From a virus: 22,127 nucleotides of DNA. A program made the position numbers and the translations under genes. Under the pieces are notes generated by a model. The model was not told the DNA's origin and did not search any database. It saw only the letters and a list, made by a program, of their open reading frames with translations. The stretch covers positions 1 to 22,127 of the IMG/VR virus record IMGVR_UViG_3300042945_000816; one strand, given 5' to 3'. Below, piece by piece: positions 7,086 to 13,299 of the stretch. The first letter of the stretch is position 1; every line of letters starts with the position of its first letter.

Positions 7086-9488
7086 TTGGTGGGACTATTA
7101 GTGGTTTTGTGGCTTATCATAGCCCCATTTGACCATGCTGGTGCAAATGAAGAAGTGACAGTACAAGTTTCAACATCAGAAACATCAACAGCAATTATTT
7201 CTGCAGGATCAATAATAACAATTGAAAGCGCAACAGCCGTTATTGAGGCAGCACAGACTGCAATAACTCAGGCTGAAACTGCCACGGCAGTCATAGAAAC
7301 CCAAGCAACAGCCATTACAAGCCCTACAGAGACCATTACAGCCACTATCACACAGGCTCAGGACTCAATATTACAGGCTCAGACAGTAGTAGATAGTGCT
7401 ACTGCGGCTGTGGCTCAAGTTGATTCTGCTACTGTTTTGGTTGCTGAGGCTGAAGAAAGTGTACAGATTTTACAAATAGCAGTAGACTCACAGACTGTAA
7501 CAGTATCTATTGATCAGGGAGTTCTTACAGTAAAGCAGTCTGAACTAGATACCCTTGAAAGTGCTGGAAATCCCACAATAAATTATACAACTCCAGGATA
7601 TGTTGCCCCTATATCAGACTCATCTACAGCAACATCTGTTACCCTGCAACCTATGTGGGATGCCTCTACTCAGATACAGGTGCCATTTGATATTAAATTA
7701 GGAGACACTTTATTTAATGGACAAGGAACAAATAGCCAGGTATATGTAAGTTCTAAGGCTATTATTTCATTTGGTGGAGCAGACTATACATACTGGGGAT
7801 GGCCAAATGCAACTCAAGATGGAATATATGTTTTTCAATCAGATTATATGAGTGCTGGCACAGGTGCATCTATTGTAGTTACAACTACAGATACGACCCT
7901 AAAGGTTGATTGGGTTTTACATAGATTTGGCGATTCAAATGGACCACTTACATATATTACGTGGGACATGACTGTTAATCCAGAAACTGGTCTATGGACT
8001 GGAACTGGAACCATGTCTGGCAATACTGATGTTTATGGTGGTCCAAGAACTGGAATAAGACAAGATAATATTTTAACAGAATTAACACCAACGACTACTG
8101 GATATGATCAAGAAGCAGTAGAAGCAAAACAAGAAGAAGTTGATATTGCAGAAACAGAACTTGCCACTGCACAGCAGGCTTTAACTATATTACAAAATGA
8201 TTTAGAATCATCACAAGATGAACTTGAACAAGCACAAATAGATCTAGAGCAGGCAGAAGATAATTTAGAGTCTGCGCTTTTAGCAGTAGGTGTTGCTATA
8301 TCAGAAATGAATACAAGTATAGACGAAGCAAGAATATTGGTTAGCACTACCTTAGCAGAAGAAGAAGCAGAAAGAGTAAGAGTTGCAGAAGAAGCAAGGT
8401 TAGCAGAGATTGCAAGATTAGCAGCCATAGAAGCAGAAAATGCTCGCATTGCTGCACAACAGGCTTATGAAGCAGAGCAAGCAAGAATTGCTGCAGAGGC
8501 TGCACGAGTTGCTGCACAGCAAGCATATGAAGCAGAGCAGTCTAGGATTGCAGCAGAAGCAGCACGAGCAAAGGCTGAGGCAGAAGCCAAGGCAGCAGAA
8601 GAAGCAAGAGTTAAAGCAGAGGCAGAAGCAAAAGCCGCTGCAGAAGCAGCAGCAAAGGCTGAAGCAGAGCGTATAGCAGCAGAAGAGGCTGCAAAGAAAG
8701 CAGAAGAAGAAAGAATTGCTGCAGAAGAAGCAGCCGCAAAAGCCAAGGCAGAAGCAGAAAAGGCTGAAGCAGATAGACTAGAAGCGGAAGCAAAGGCAAA
8801 GGCAGAAGAAGAAGCCAAAGTAAAGGCTGAGTTAGAGGCAAAGATTAAGGCTGAGGAAGAAGCCAAGAAGTTAGCGGAAGAAAAAGCGGAGCAAGAAGCA
8901 AAGGCTAAGGCAGAAGCAGATGCTAAGTTAAAGGCAGAGCAAGAGGCAAAGGCTGAGGCTGACAAGGCTAAAGCAGAACAAGAAAGATTAGATAAGTTAG
9001 CAGAAGAAGCCCAGGCTGGGAAAGAATTATCTACTGAAGAAAAAGCGGTAGTAGTAGAAGCACTTGTAGCAAACCTTCAACCAGGACAATCTATCTCAGC
9101 AGCAGAAGTACAGGCATCTGGTGTTTCATTTGCAGATCTTCCACCAACAACCCCAGTAGAACTTCGCACAGATGAAAATGGAAATGCCCTTGTCATTACT
9201 GCAGAGGTTGCTGCAAATGTTGAATTAGTTCAAGATCCAGGAGCGCTATTAGAGGCGGTATTTACTGATCCAGGAGCAGCCTTAGCAGCATTTGGAAGTA
9301 TTGGTGCAGATATGACAGAAGAAGAAAGAGAAGAAGCAAAAGATATGGTTATAGCAACAGTTGTTGCAACAGGTGCAGCACTAAACGCTGTTGGCCTTGC
9401 AGCAAGTGGTTCTGCACCCGCAGCCCCAGCAAGTGGTTCAAGTACTGGTGCAAACTCAGGCGGTTCTAGGAGGACTGAAAAATGGTAA
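7086..9488 (+). CDS. ~800-aa secreted coiled-coil protein with TolA-like Ala/Glu/Lys region
   Basis: Residue numbers are from TTG 7086. A hydrophobic segment (1-19) ends at AGA|NEE, as in a signal peptide. Next comes a Thr/Ala/Val heptad region (about 24-160), then a beta-rich aromatic globular domain (about 185-335, WDASTQIQVPFDIKLGD and YTYWGWPN). A long coiled coil follows (about 340-640) dominated by EAKAKAEAEA-type repeats. A conserved-looking C-terminal domain (about 645-775, DENGNALVITAEVA and GSIGADMTEEEREEA) precedes a Gly/Ser tail ending RRTEKW. From TTG, the signal peptide lacks its usual positive N-region. Reading back to ATT 7059 would add MKSFLLKSG and restore it. The tail overlaps the next gene by 7 nt and encodes its ribosome site. 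It could be a periplasm/wall-spanning rod or adhesin; its function is unproven. Confidence 0.75.
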   Translation: MVGLLVVLWLIIAPFDHAGANEEVTVQVSTSETSTAIISAGSIITIESATAVIEAAQTAITQAETATAVIETQATAITSPTETITATITQAQDSILQAQTVVDSATAAVAQVDSATVLVAEAEESVQILQIAVDSQTVTVSIDQGVLTVKQSELDTLESAGNPTINYTTPGYVAPISDSSTATSVTLQPMWDASTQIQVPFDIKLGDTLFNGQGTNSQVYVSSKAIISFGGADYTYWGWPNATQDGIYVFQSDYMSAGTGASIVVTTTDTTLKVDWVLHRFGDSNGPLTYITWDMTVNPETGLWTGTGTMSGNTDVYGGPRTGIRQDNILTELTPTTTGYDQEAVEAKQEEVDIAETELATAQQALTILQNDLESSQDELEQAQIDLEQAEDNLESALLAVGVAISEMNTSIDEARILVSTTLAEEEAERVRVAEEARLAEIARLAAIEAENARIAAQQAYEAEQARIAAEAARVAAQQAYEAEQSRIAAEAARAKAEAEAKAAEEARVKAEAEAKAAAEAAAKAEAERIAAEEAAKKAEEERIAAEEAAAKAKAEAEKAEADRLEAEAKAKAEEEAKVKAELEAKIKAEEEAKKLAEEKAEQEAKAKAEADAKLKAEQEAKAEADKAKAEQERLDKLAEEAQAGKELSTEEKAVVVEALVANLQPGQSISAAEVQASGVSFADLPPTTPVELRTDENGNALVITAEVAANVELVQDPGALLEAVFTDPGAALAAFGSIGADMTEEEREEAKDMVIATVVATGAALNAVGLAASGSAPAAPASGSSTGANSGGSRRTEKW
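8437..8965 (+). repeat. Degenerate tandem repeats encoding EA(K/R)AxAE coiled coil
   Basis: About 530 bp of GCAGAAGAAGCAAAGGC-like sequence repeats with 15-60 nt periodicity. The clearest pair is a ~60-bp unit encoding IAAxxAYEAEQARIAAEAAR, seen at about 8449-8508 and 8509-8568. This is a low-complexity region prone to recombination and assembly error. Confidence 0.75.
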
Positions 9489-9652
9489 AACTAATCAAGG
9501 ATATTCTTGACCAACAGTGGACACTCCTTGGCATGTTTATTGCCTGGGTTGTTTTGGACGGATCTGCAAAGACCGTAGTTGGTTATGGAATTATGATAAC
9601 AATGACCACATGGATATTAACTTATCCTATTAGAAGCAGGGAGGAGGACTAA
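9482..9652 (+). CDS. 56-aa two-segment membrane protein, coupled to the coiled-coil gene
   Basis: The sequence begins MVKLIKDILDQQWT, then LLGMFIAWVVLDG (about 15-27), a short link, and VVGYGIMITMTTWILTY (about 32-48), ending RSREED. This gives two short hydrophobic segments in a hairpin. An excellent ribosome site, AGGAGG (9468-9473), sits 8 nt upstream within the end of the preceding gene, and ATGGTAA overlaps that gene's stop. Size and topology suit a holin, an anchor or an assembly partner for the secreted coiled-coil protein. Nothing identifies the family. Confidence 0.75.
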   Translation: MVKLIKDILDQQWTLLGMFIAWVVLDGSAKTVVGYGIMITMTTWILTYPIRSREED

Positions 9653-9653
9653 T

Positions 9654-9953
9654 ATGAACAGTATCACAAACATTTGGAATATTCTTATGCGTATTGTTGC
9701 GGTATTCGCAGCAAATGCATTAGCAGTAATCGGTGCTGGCGCAATCGCAGGAATCTCAGTAGCAAAGGCTATGACAGTTGCAGGCCTTAGCGCAGTAGCA
9801 GTTGTTGTTGAGAAGTTGGCTCGTGCATTTATGGATGACGGAAAACTTACAAGAGATGAAATCAATGCAGCATTTTCTACCACAGATAAAAATGCAGTAA
9901 CAGTGCAAGATGCAGCAGTTGAGAAGCGCAGAAAAATATCAAAGACAGCATAA
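9654..9953 (+). CDS. 99-aa membrane protein with EF-hand-like DGKLTRDEI motif (holin candidate)
   Basis: Two hydrophobic stretches (about 9-33, IVAVFAANALAVIGAGAIAGI, and 38-54, AMTVAGLSAVAVVVEK) are followed by DDGKLTRDEINAAF (about 61-74). That motif resembles the second half of an EF-hand calcium loop. A basic C-terminus (EKRRKISKTA) follows. A strong GGAGGAGG site precedes ATG 9654, which comes one base after the previous stop. It is probably a small inner-membrane protein. Holin is a reasonable guess from size and layout, but the true lysis gene (endolysin) lies 2.5 kb downstream, so an association with the secreted coiled-coil protein is equally likely. Confidence 0.7.
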   Translation: MNSITNIWNILMRIVAVFAANALAVIGAGAIAGISVAKAMTVAGLSAVAVVVEKLARAFMDDGKLTRDEINAAFSTTDKNAVTVQDAAVEKRRKISKTA

Positions 9954-9973
9954 TTAAACATCTTTGACCCTAT

Positions 9974-10003
9974 TTGACAGCCCCTTCCAGGGAATGGTAT
10001 ACT
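9974..10003 (+). promoter_or_regulatory. Consensus sigma70-type promoter for the Ntn hydrolase gene
   Basis: TTGACA (9974-9979), an 18-nt spacer, then TATACT (9998-10003) within TGGTATACTT. This is a perfect -35 with an extended -10. The start is predicted near 10010, giving a leader of about 24 nt that contains GGGAGGGG before ATG 10034. Confidence 0.9.
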
Positions 10004-10033
10004 TGAATATATCGCTTTGGGAGGGGTTTCTGC

Positions 10034-10564
10034 ATGACTTGTATTGCAGTTGTTCGTGATGAGTTAAACAATAAGATCTACATGGCTGGAGATCGTGGGG
10101 CATCTGATGATGGAACCATTTTAGCACTATCTAGCCCAAAGGTTTGGAAACTAGGACCCTATCTTATTGGGTATGCTGGCTCAATGGACGGAGAGAGAAT
10201 TCGCTATAACTTTAACCCCTATGTACCAGACATTAAAGATACAGATAAGTTTATGCAGACTAAGTTTATTAAACAACTTAGGGCATTCTATAACGACTTT
10301 TGGGTTGACACATCTAAGGATGGAGATCTTGGTTTGATAATTGCTGTTCGTGGACAAATCTATGAGCACAGTTCTGGCGATATGTCTTTGTCTAAGTATA
10401 CACTTCCTTATCTTGCTATGGGGTCAGGTGCTGAATATGCTTATGGATATTTAAATGCCACAGAAAAAACAAAAGACGCTAGAAAGCGTGTTGTTGGTGC
10501 AGTAAATGCAGCCATTAAATTTAGCCCATCCTGTATGGGTCCAGTTGACGTAGTAAGCGTTTAG
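10034..10564 (+). CDS. Proteasome/HslV-like Ntn hydrolase (threonine protease)
   Basis: This 176-residue protein begins MTCIAVVRD. Removal of Met would expose Thr as the nucleophile, as in proteasome beta subunits and HslV. The family triad is visible: T2, D20 in YMAGDRGAS (equivalent to Asp17) and K36 in SSPKVWKL (equivalent to Lys33), followed by the strand LIGYAGSMDG. The length matches single-domain HslV (about 175 aa). The family forms ring-shaped threonine peptidases. No ATPase unfoldase partner is encoded nearby, so it may borrow a host ATPase, act alone or modify a phage protein. It has its own consensus promoter and strong ribosome site. Specificity is unknown; an Ntn amidase of another type is an alternative. 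Confidence 0.75.
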   Translation: MTCIAVVRDELNNKIYMAGDRGASDDGTILALSSPKVWKLGPYLIGYAGSMDGERIRYNFNPYVPDIKDTDKFMQTKFIKQLRAFYNDFWVDTSKDGDLGLIIAVRGQIYEHSSGDMSLSKYTLPYLAMGSGAEYAYGYLNATEKTKDARKRVVGAVNAAIKFSPSCMGPVDVVSV

Positions 10565-10573
10565 GGGTATACT
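10545..10573 (+). promoter_or_regulatory. Promoter predicted to give a leaderless mRNA for the gene at 10580
   Basis: TTGACG (10545-10550), a 17-nt spacer, then TATACT (10568-10573). Only 6 nt separate the -10 box from ATG 10580, so the expected transcription start coincides with the A of the start codon. The promoter overlaps the end of the Ntn hydrolase gene. Confidence 0.8.
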
Positions 10574-10579
10574 TTTAAT

Positions 10580-10771
10580 ATGCATAAAGAAGATGACATA
10601 GAAGATGCAGAATTTGGTATCTGGCTAACAAGCGGTATTGAGCGGGGATGGATCTCAGACCCATACTGCAATACTCACGATGGTGGATACCAATATATGG
10701 ATGAAGAAGAAGTTCAAGAATGGGAAGACGGTGGCGACCCATGTTGTCATGTAGTCCGTCTAATGATATAA
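10580..10771 (+). CDS. 63-aa acidic hypothetical protein, probably translated from leaderless mRNA
   Basis: This protein is very acidic (EDDIEDAEFG, MDEEEVQEWEDGGD) with residues that might bind a metal: DPYCNTHDGG (C30 and H33) and DPCCHVV (C55, C56 and H57). It has no signal peptide or membrane segment. Similar small Cys/His acidic proteins occur in actinobacteriophages, but no function is known to me. The nearest purine-rich stretch (AGGGG at 10563-10567) is 12 nt upstream and would lie outside the predicted transcript. Confidence 0.7.
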   Translation: MHKEDDIEDAEFGIWLTSGIERGWISDPYCNTHDGGYQYMDEEEVQEWEDGGDPCCHVVRLMI

Positions 10772-10781
10772 GGAGAAAAAA

Positions 10782-11660
10782 ATGAAAAAAATAGCAGTGG
10801 GGCTTATGGCAATTCTAGGTTTAGTTTTGCTTCAACCTGCAAGTGCATCAACAGAAAAATCAATTGTAATTATTGATACAGCAATTGATTCCTCTATTCC
10901 TCAACTAAAAGCAAAGTTAGTACAAGAGGTATGTATTTTAGATAGTAGACCATGCCTAAATGGAACCAAGTTTCAAGAAGGCCCTGGATCTGCAACATTA
11001 CCATCTTCACAGGCACTGACTGGTGGATTTGAGCATGGAACAATTATGTCTCTTATTGCAAATAAGGTCAACCCAGATGTTAATATTATATTTATTCGTA
11101 TTGCTGGGGTATTGCCAAATGGTAAAATTTCTACCTTTAGCGATATTGAAATAGCAAGAGCGCTTGATTGGTCAATTGCAAACAAGCAAAAGTATAACAT
11201 TGTTTCAGTATCTGCATCTTTAGGAAATCACAATCTACGATCTGGCGCAAACTATTGTCCAATAACCACAAGACATGATTCACTGATCAAAAATATTGAC
11301 ACATTGTCTTCTATGGGTGTTGCTACAATGTTTGCTGCAGGTAATAATAGAGATATTGCTAGGGTTAATTTCCCAGCATGTATTCCTTCAGCAGTAACCA
11401 TTGCTGGAGCAACTGCAGATAAAGCAATTTCTCCATTTTCAAATGGAGGACCTGCTGTAGATTTTTATGCTCTTGAGTCATTTGATACTCAGGTAAAAAG
11501 ATCTGTTGGAACATCAGCAGCAACAGCAGCATTTTCTGCATATTGGGCTAAAAACTACAAGGGTACATATCAATTAACATATGACTATATGAAGTCTATT
11601 AGCCAAAAAGCGGTTGGTCGTAATACACAAACTAGTGTATTTGTGGACATACTAAAGTAA
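10782..11660 (+). CDS. Secreted subtilisin-like serine protease (S8 family)
   Basis: This 292-residue protein has a signal peptide (MKKIAVGLMAILGLVLLQPASA, cleavage near 22). The S8 catalytic set is complete: D32 in VIIDTAID, H85 in GGFEHGTIMS, oxyanion N188 in MFAAGNNRD and S245 in VGTSAATAAF. There is almost no propeptide between the signal and the catalytic domain, and the domain (about 265 aa) is compact. A GGAG ribosome site precedes the ATG, 10 nt after the previous gene. The enzyme is exported and would cleave extracellular or wall-associated proteins. Phages rarely carry S8 proteases. Maturation of the phage-encoded secreted proteins or digestion of host surface proteins are inferences. 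The tRNA cluster follows immediately. Confidence 0.88.
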   Translation: MKKIAVGLMAILGLVLLQPASASTEKSIVIIDTAIDSSIPQLKAKLVQEVCILDSRPCLNGTKFQEGPGSATLPSSQALTGGFEHGTIMSLIANKVNPDVNIIFIRIAGVLPNGKISTFSDIEIARALDWSIANKQKYNIVSVSASLGNHNLRSGANYCPITTRHDSLIKNIDTLSSMGVATMFAAGNNRDIARVNFPACIPSAVTIAGATADKAISPFSNGGPAVDFYALESFDTQVKRSVGTSAATAAFSAYWAKNYKGTYQLTYDYMKSISQKAVGRNTQTSVFVDILK

Positions 11661-11667
11661 AAGGTTT

Positions 11668-11743
11668 TGGTCTGTAACTCAGTTGGTAGAGTGGCGAACT
11701 GTTAATTCGCAAGTCGCAGGATCGAGGCCTGCCAGACCAGCCA
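11668..11743 (+). tRNA. tRNA-Asn (GTT), CCA encoded
   Basis: Acceptor TGGTCTG (11668-11674) pairs with CAGACCA (11733-11739). The anticodon loop CTGTTAA has GTT at 11701-11703. The T stem GCAGG/CCTGC has the unusual loop ATCGAGG (A rather than T at the first loop position). Discriminator G is followed by an encoded CCA (11741-11743). Confidence 0.93.
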
Positions 11744-11744
11744 A

Positions 11745-11818
11745 GCGGATATTGCATAGTGATAGTGCGTAACCTTGCCAAGGTTAATGTGCGGGTTTGA
11801 TTCCCGCTATCCGCTCCA
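11745..11818 (+). tRNA. tRNA-Gly (GCC), CCA encoded
   Basis: GCGGATA (11745-11751) pairs with TATCCGC (11808-11814). The anticodon loop TTGCCAA has GCC at 11777-11779. The T arm is GCGGG-TTTGATT-CCCGC. Discriminator T and CCA are at 11815-11818. It is separated from tRNA-Asn by a single base. Confidence 0.93.
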
Positions 11819-11819
11819 A

Positions 11820-11891
11820 GGCCCTATCGTCTAGTGGTTAGGATACCAGGCTTTCATCTTGGTGGGCAGAGTTCAATTCTCTGTAGGGCTA
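11820..11891 (+). tRNA. tRNA-Glu (TTC), CCA not encoded
   Basis: GGCCCTA (11820-11826) pairs with TAGGGCT (11884-11890), with the first pair G-T as is common in tRNA-Glu. The anticodon loop CTTTCAT has TTC at 11853-11855. The T arm is CAGAG-TTCAATT-CTCTG and the discriminator is A. CTG rather than CCA follows, so this tRNA needs host CCA addition while its two neighbours do not. Confidence 0.92.
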
Positions 11892-11898
11892 CTGATTC

Positions 11899-11907
11899 TG
11901 GTATAAT
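11899..11907 (+). promoter_or_regulatory. Extended -10 promoter (TGGTATAAT) for the Hsp20 gene
   Basis: TATAAT (11902-11907) has TGG in front and no recognisable -35. It starts 8 nt after tRNA-Glu. The predicted leader is about 49 nt. Confidence 0.7.
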
Positions 11908-11962
11908 AGTATCGTACTGCCTACGGGGGTACATTAACTTATTCGCTTGAAAGGGGAATAAA

Positions 11963-12379
11963 ATGGTAACACAGTTCGCTATGGATCTTTTCAATGATCC
12001 TTTTTTTATTGGATTCAACAGAGAGTTGGGTCGTCTTAATACAGCACATAAAACAAATACAACATCATATCCTCCATATGATCTTCTTAAGTTAGATGAA
12101 GATACATATAGAATTTCTATTGCTATTGCAGGATTTTCAAAAAATGATATTAATGTATCTGTAGATAATGGAACATTAATTATCAAGGGAGAGATTGTTG
12201 AAGTAACAGATGCTGAAGTTGTTCACAAAGGCATTGCAGGTCGTAAGTTCACACGATCATTTGCTCTTGGAGAATACATGGAAGTAACTGGGGCTGAGAT
12301 GAAGGATGGTATGCTACATATTAATGTAGATCGTATTATTCCTGAAGACAAAAAGCCTAAAACTATTAAGATAAAGTAA
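11963..12379 (+). CDS. Small heat-shock protein Hsp20 (alpha-crystallin family)
   Basis: This 138-residue protein has the layout of class-A IbpA-type small heat-shock proteins. A short N-terminal arm (PFFIGFNREL) leads to YPPYDLLKLDEDTYRISIAI at about 36-55, where the alpha-crystallin beta-sandwich begins, with GTLIIKGE and HKGIAGRKFTRSFAL inside it. A C-terminal IKI motif (TIKIK) completes it. It acts as an ATP-independent holdase for unfolding proteins in the cytoplasm. Phage-borne Hsp20 genes are known, especially from aquatic phages, and are thought to help virion assembly or host proteostasis. The gene has its own promoter, an AAGGGGA ribosome site and a ~49-nt leader that can fold weakly around that site. 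Confidence 0.93.
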   Translation: MVTQFAMDLFNDPFFIGFNRELGRLNTAHKTNTTSYPPYDLLKLDEDTYRISIAIAGFSKNDINVSVDNGTLIIKGEIVEVTDAEVVHKGIAGRKFTRSFALGEYMEVTGAEMKDGMLHINVDRIIPEDKKPKTIKIK

Positions 12380-12381
12380 CA

Positions 12382-12399
12382 TTTAGACCACCGTCTAAA
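12382..12399. other. Perfect inverted repeat TTTAGAC-N4-GTCTAAA
   Basis: A 7-bp perfect stem with a 4-nt CACC spacer lies directly after the hsp20 stop and 15 nt before the -35 of the endolysin promoter. It lacks a T tract (AACAACC follows), so it is more like an operator or mRNA-end hairpin than a standard terminator. Confidence 0.6.
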
Positions 12400-12413
12400 A
12401 CAACCTGAGTAAG

Positions 12414-12442
12414 TTGTAAAACTGCTCATCTTTTGGTATACT
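12414..12442 (+). promoter_or_regulatory. Promoter for the endolysin gene
   Basis: TTGTAA (12414-12419), a 17-nt spacer, then TATACT (12437-12442) within TTGGTATACTTG. The short leader carries TTAGGAGG before ATG 12469. Confidence 0.85.
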
Positions 12443-12468
12443 TGTAGTACTAAACTTAGGAGGTTTAC

Positions 12469-13113
12469 ATGGCTGTCAAAGGCTCATTAGAAGCAATCAT
12501 TGAAGTTGCAAAGAAAGAAGTAGGGACTATTGAAGGCCCTAAAGATAATGAAACAAAGTATGGTAAATGGACTGGAATGAATTTTCAGCCATGGTGCCAA
12601 TCGTTTGTTTCGTGGTGTGCGTTCACATCTGGCTTAAATCCAAAGAAGTATCCAAAGTCTGCATCAACAGTAGCAGCATCAGATTGGTTTAAGAAAAATA
12701 ATCGTTGGGCAGATGCTCGCAATGATGATCCAACACCAGGAGACTGGATTTATTTTGATTTCCCAGAAGATGGTGTAAATCGTATTTCACATGTTGGTAT
12801 TTGCATCAAGAATAATGGCGATGGAACAATCCAGGTTATTGAAGGAAACACTTCAGGAACTGCAAAGGGAGACCAGCGCAACGGAGGAATGTGCGTAGAG
12901 AAGACTCGTGCATATGTTAAGAACAATAAAAAGAAGTTGATCAACGGAATTGTTGGTTGGGGTCGCCCAGTCTACACTGGTGAAGAAGACCTTCCACTAC
13001 TAAACAAGTTGGCAGCAACTGAAGCACCAGCACCAAAGAAAGAGTCAGCAAAAACTGTGAAGCCTGTAGTAAAAAAGTCTTCAGGTGGCTCTAAGGCAAA
13101 TCAGGTTAAGTAA
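12469..13113 (+). CDS. CHAP-domain endolysin (peptidoglycan hydrolase)
   Basis: This 214-residue protein has a CHAP-type amidase/endopeptidase domain (about 5-150). The nucleophile is C43 in FQPWCQSFVSWC, the base is H108 in RISHVGIC, and the polar partner lies in VIEGNTSG (E125/N127). GDWIYFDF is the typical strand before the His. A low-complexity Lys/Ala/Pro/Ser tail (about 175-214) may bind the anionic wall. No signal peptide is present, so release to the wall needs a holin; candidates are the small membrane proteins at 9482, 9654, 18430 and 18599. It has its own promoter and a consensus AGGAGG site, consistent with strong late expression. The next gene begins right at the stop, on TTG. 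Confidence 0.9.
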   Translation: MAVKGSLEAIIEVAKKEVGTIEGPKDNETKYGKWTGMNFQPWCQSFVSWCAFTSGLNPKKYPKSASTVAASDWFKKNNRWADARNDDPTPGDWIYFDFPEDGVNRISHVGICIKNNGDGTIQVIEGNTSGTAKGDQRNGGMCVEKTRAYVKNNKKKLINGIVGWGRPVYTGEEDLPLLNKLAATEAPAPKKESAKTVKPVVKKSSGGSKANQVK

Positions 13114-13299
13114 TTGCCAGCATACGAATATAAATGTACTGGTGCTTGTGAAGGTATAGTCATTAAAGTTCGTTCTATTAAAGATAGCGATCCAGGGTAT
13201 GGGTGTGAAACTTGCACCCTACCACTGGAGCGTGTATATTCTAATGTAACAGCAATTTTTAATGGTACTGGGTTTTATTCAACGGATCATAGAAAATGA
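13114..13299 (+). CDS. FmdB-like zinc-ribbon protein, TTG start
   Basis: This 61-residue protein opens PAYEYKCTGAC, the FmdB-family hallmark (P-x-YEYxC). C8, C12, C31 and C34 form a zinc ribbon (GCETCTLPLERVYS), and GTGFYSTDHRK resembles the family's C-terminal GxGFYxTD motif. FmdB proteins are putative regulators or metal-binding accessory proteins of unknown role. The TTG start follows the endolysin TAA with no gap; no alternative start in frame preserves the PAYEYKC motif. It overlaps the next gene by 4 nt. Confidence 0.82.
   Translation: MPAYEYKCTGACEGIVIKVRSIKDSDPGYGCETCTLPLERVYSNVTAIFNGTGFYSTDHRK

Noticed and set aside
8465-8965. Long minus-strand Ala/Ser-rich open frame opposite the coiled-coil gene
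   Set aside because: It mirrors the GCAGAAGCAAAGGC repeats of the plus-strand gene; low complexity, no ribosome site, no promoter. The same applies to minus-strand frames at 5335-5607, 5641-5970 and 8108-8449.
9617-9961. 114-aa minus-strand frame opposite the 99-aa membrane protein
   Set aside because: Fully antisense to a plus-strand gene with a strong GGAGGAGG site; no independent signals.
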